DNA from: an uncultured Paracoccaceae bacterium
GTDB lineage: Bacteria; Pseudomonadota; Alphaproteobacteria; Rhodobacterales; Rhodobacteraceae
Assembly (NCBI GenBank): GCA_937872465.1
Contig: CALMSR010000030.1
Coordinates: 1-46,988 of the forward strand
Direction: 5' to 3'
Length of the DNA stretch: 46,988 nt
The notes beneath the pieces are model-generated. The model was not told the DNA's origin. It did not search any database and saw only the letters and a program-made list of their open reading frames with translations. Position numbers and translations under genes: made by a program. This document shows positions 46,541 to 46,988 of this stretch, piece after piece; position 1 is the first letter of the stretch; every line of letters starts with the position of its first letter.

Positions 46541-46988
<448 letters not shown>

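Overview
The window is very GC-rich, gene-dense DNA that fits an alphaproteobacterium of the Rhodobacteraceae/Roseobacter group. Evidence: a Paracoccus-type nirS operon with a divergent nirI-nirX pair, a SoeABC-type sulfite dehydrogenase, a Rhodobacter-like polyol cassette, and many start/stop overlaps (ATGA). No tRNA, rRNA, CRISPR array or intact insertion sequence was seen.

Layout. (1) 1-2.2 kb: 3' part of a ketoglutarate-semialdehyde-type aldehyde dehydrogenase, a Crp/Fnr regulator, and an orphan HlyC-like lysine acyltransferase. (2) 2.3-8.2 kb: a signalling block made of a 1488-aa Ser/Thr kinase-STAND NTPase-WD40 protein, a small secreted protein just upstream of it, and a divergent cyclase-like/FHA protein whose catalytic residues are partly replaced. 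(3) 8.5-21.6 kb: denitrification. On the minus strand lies nirS-nirE-nirC-nirF-nirDL-nirG-nirH-nirJ-nirN-cbiX (cytochrome cd1 nitrite reductase plus the heme d1 pathway). On the plus strand lie nirI, nirX (ApbE) and a class I cytochrome c. One NNR/FNR-type box sits centrally between nirS and nirI.

(4) 21.7-24.7 kb: LOG-family hydrolase, dapD, a small unknown gene and a Nudix hydrolase. (5) 24.8-35.8 kb: a soe operon that appears split. soeB-soeC and soeA keep the same strand and order but are separated by 6.5 kb carrying phaC, an M42 peptidase, a methyltransferase, a VOC protein and remnants of an AraC regulator and a DUF1254-like gene. This stretch and its flank hold four copies of a GC-rich dispersed repeat. 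soeA is itself bracketed by an inverted pair of a second repeat and seems to start with CTG.

(6) 36-41.3 kb: an ABC exporter, an acyl-CoA synthetase overlapping a CorA transporter, and a 61-aa gene behind a recognisable promoter. (7) 41.4-47 kb: a minus-strand polyol catabolic cassette: ABC ATPase (cut by the window end), SDR, mannitol 2-dehydrogenase, a GNAT-HAD fusion and an FGGY pentulose kinase.

The most notable points are the split soe operon with its repeats, the CTG start of soeA, the kinase/FHA/pseudo-cyclase module, the CbiX-type chelatase at the end of the d1 operon and the GNAT-HAD fusion. Coordinates, frames and residue positions were worked out by hand from the sequence. Family assignments come from recalled motifs, not from database searches.
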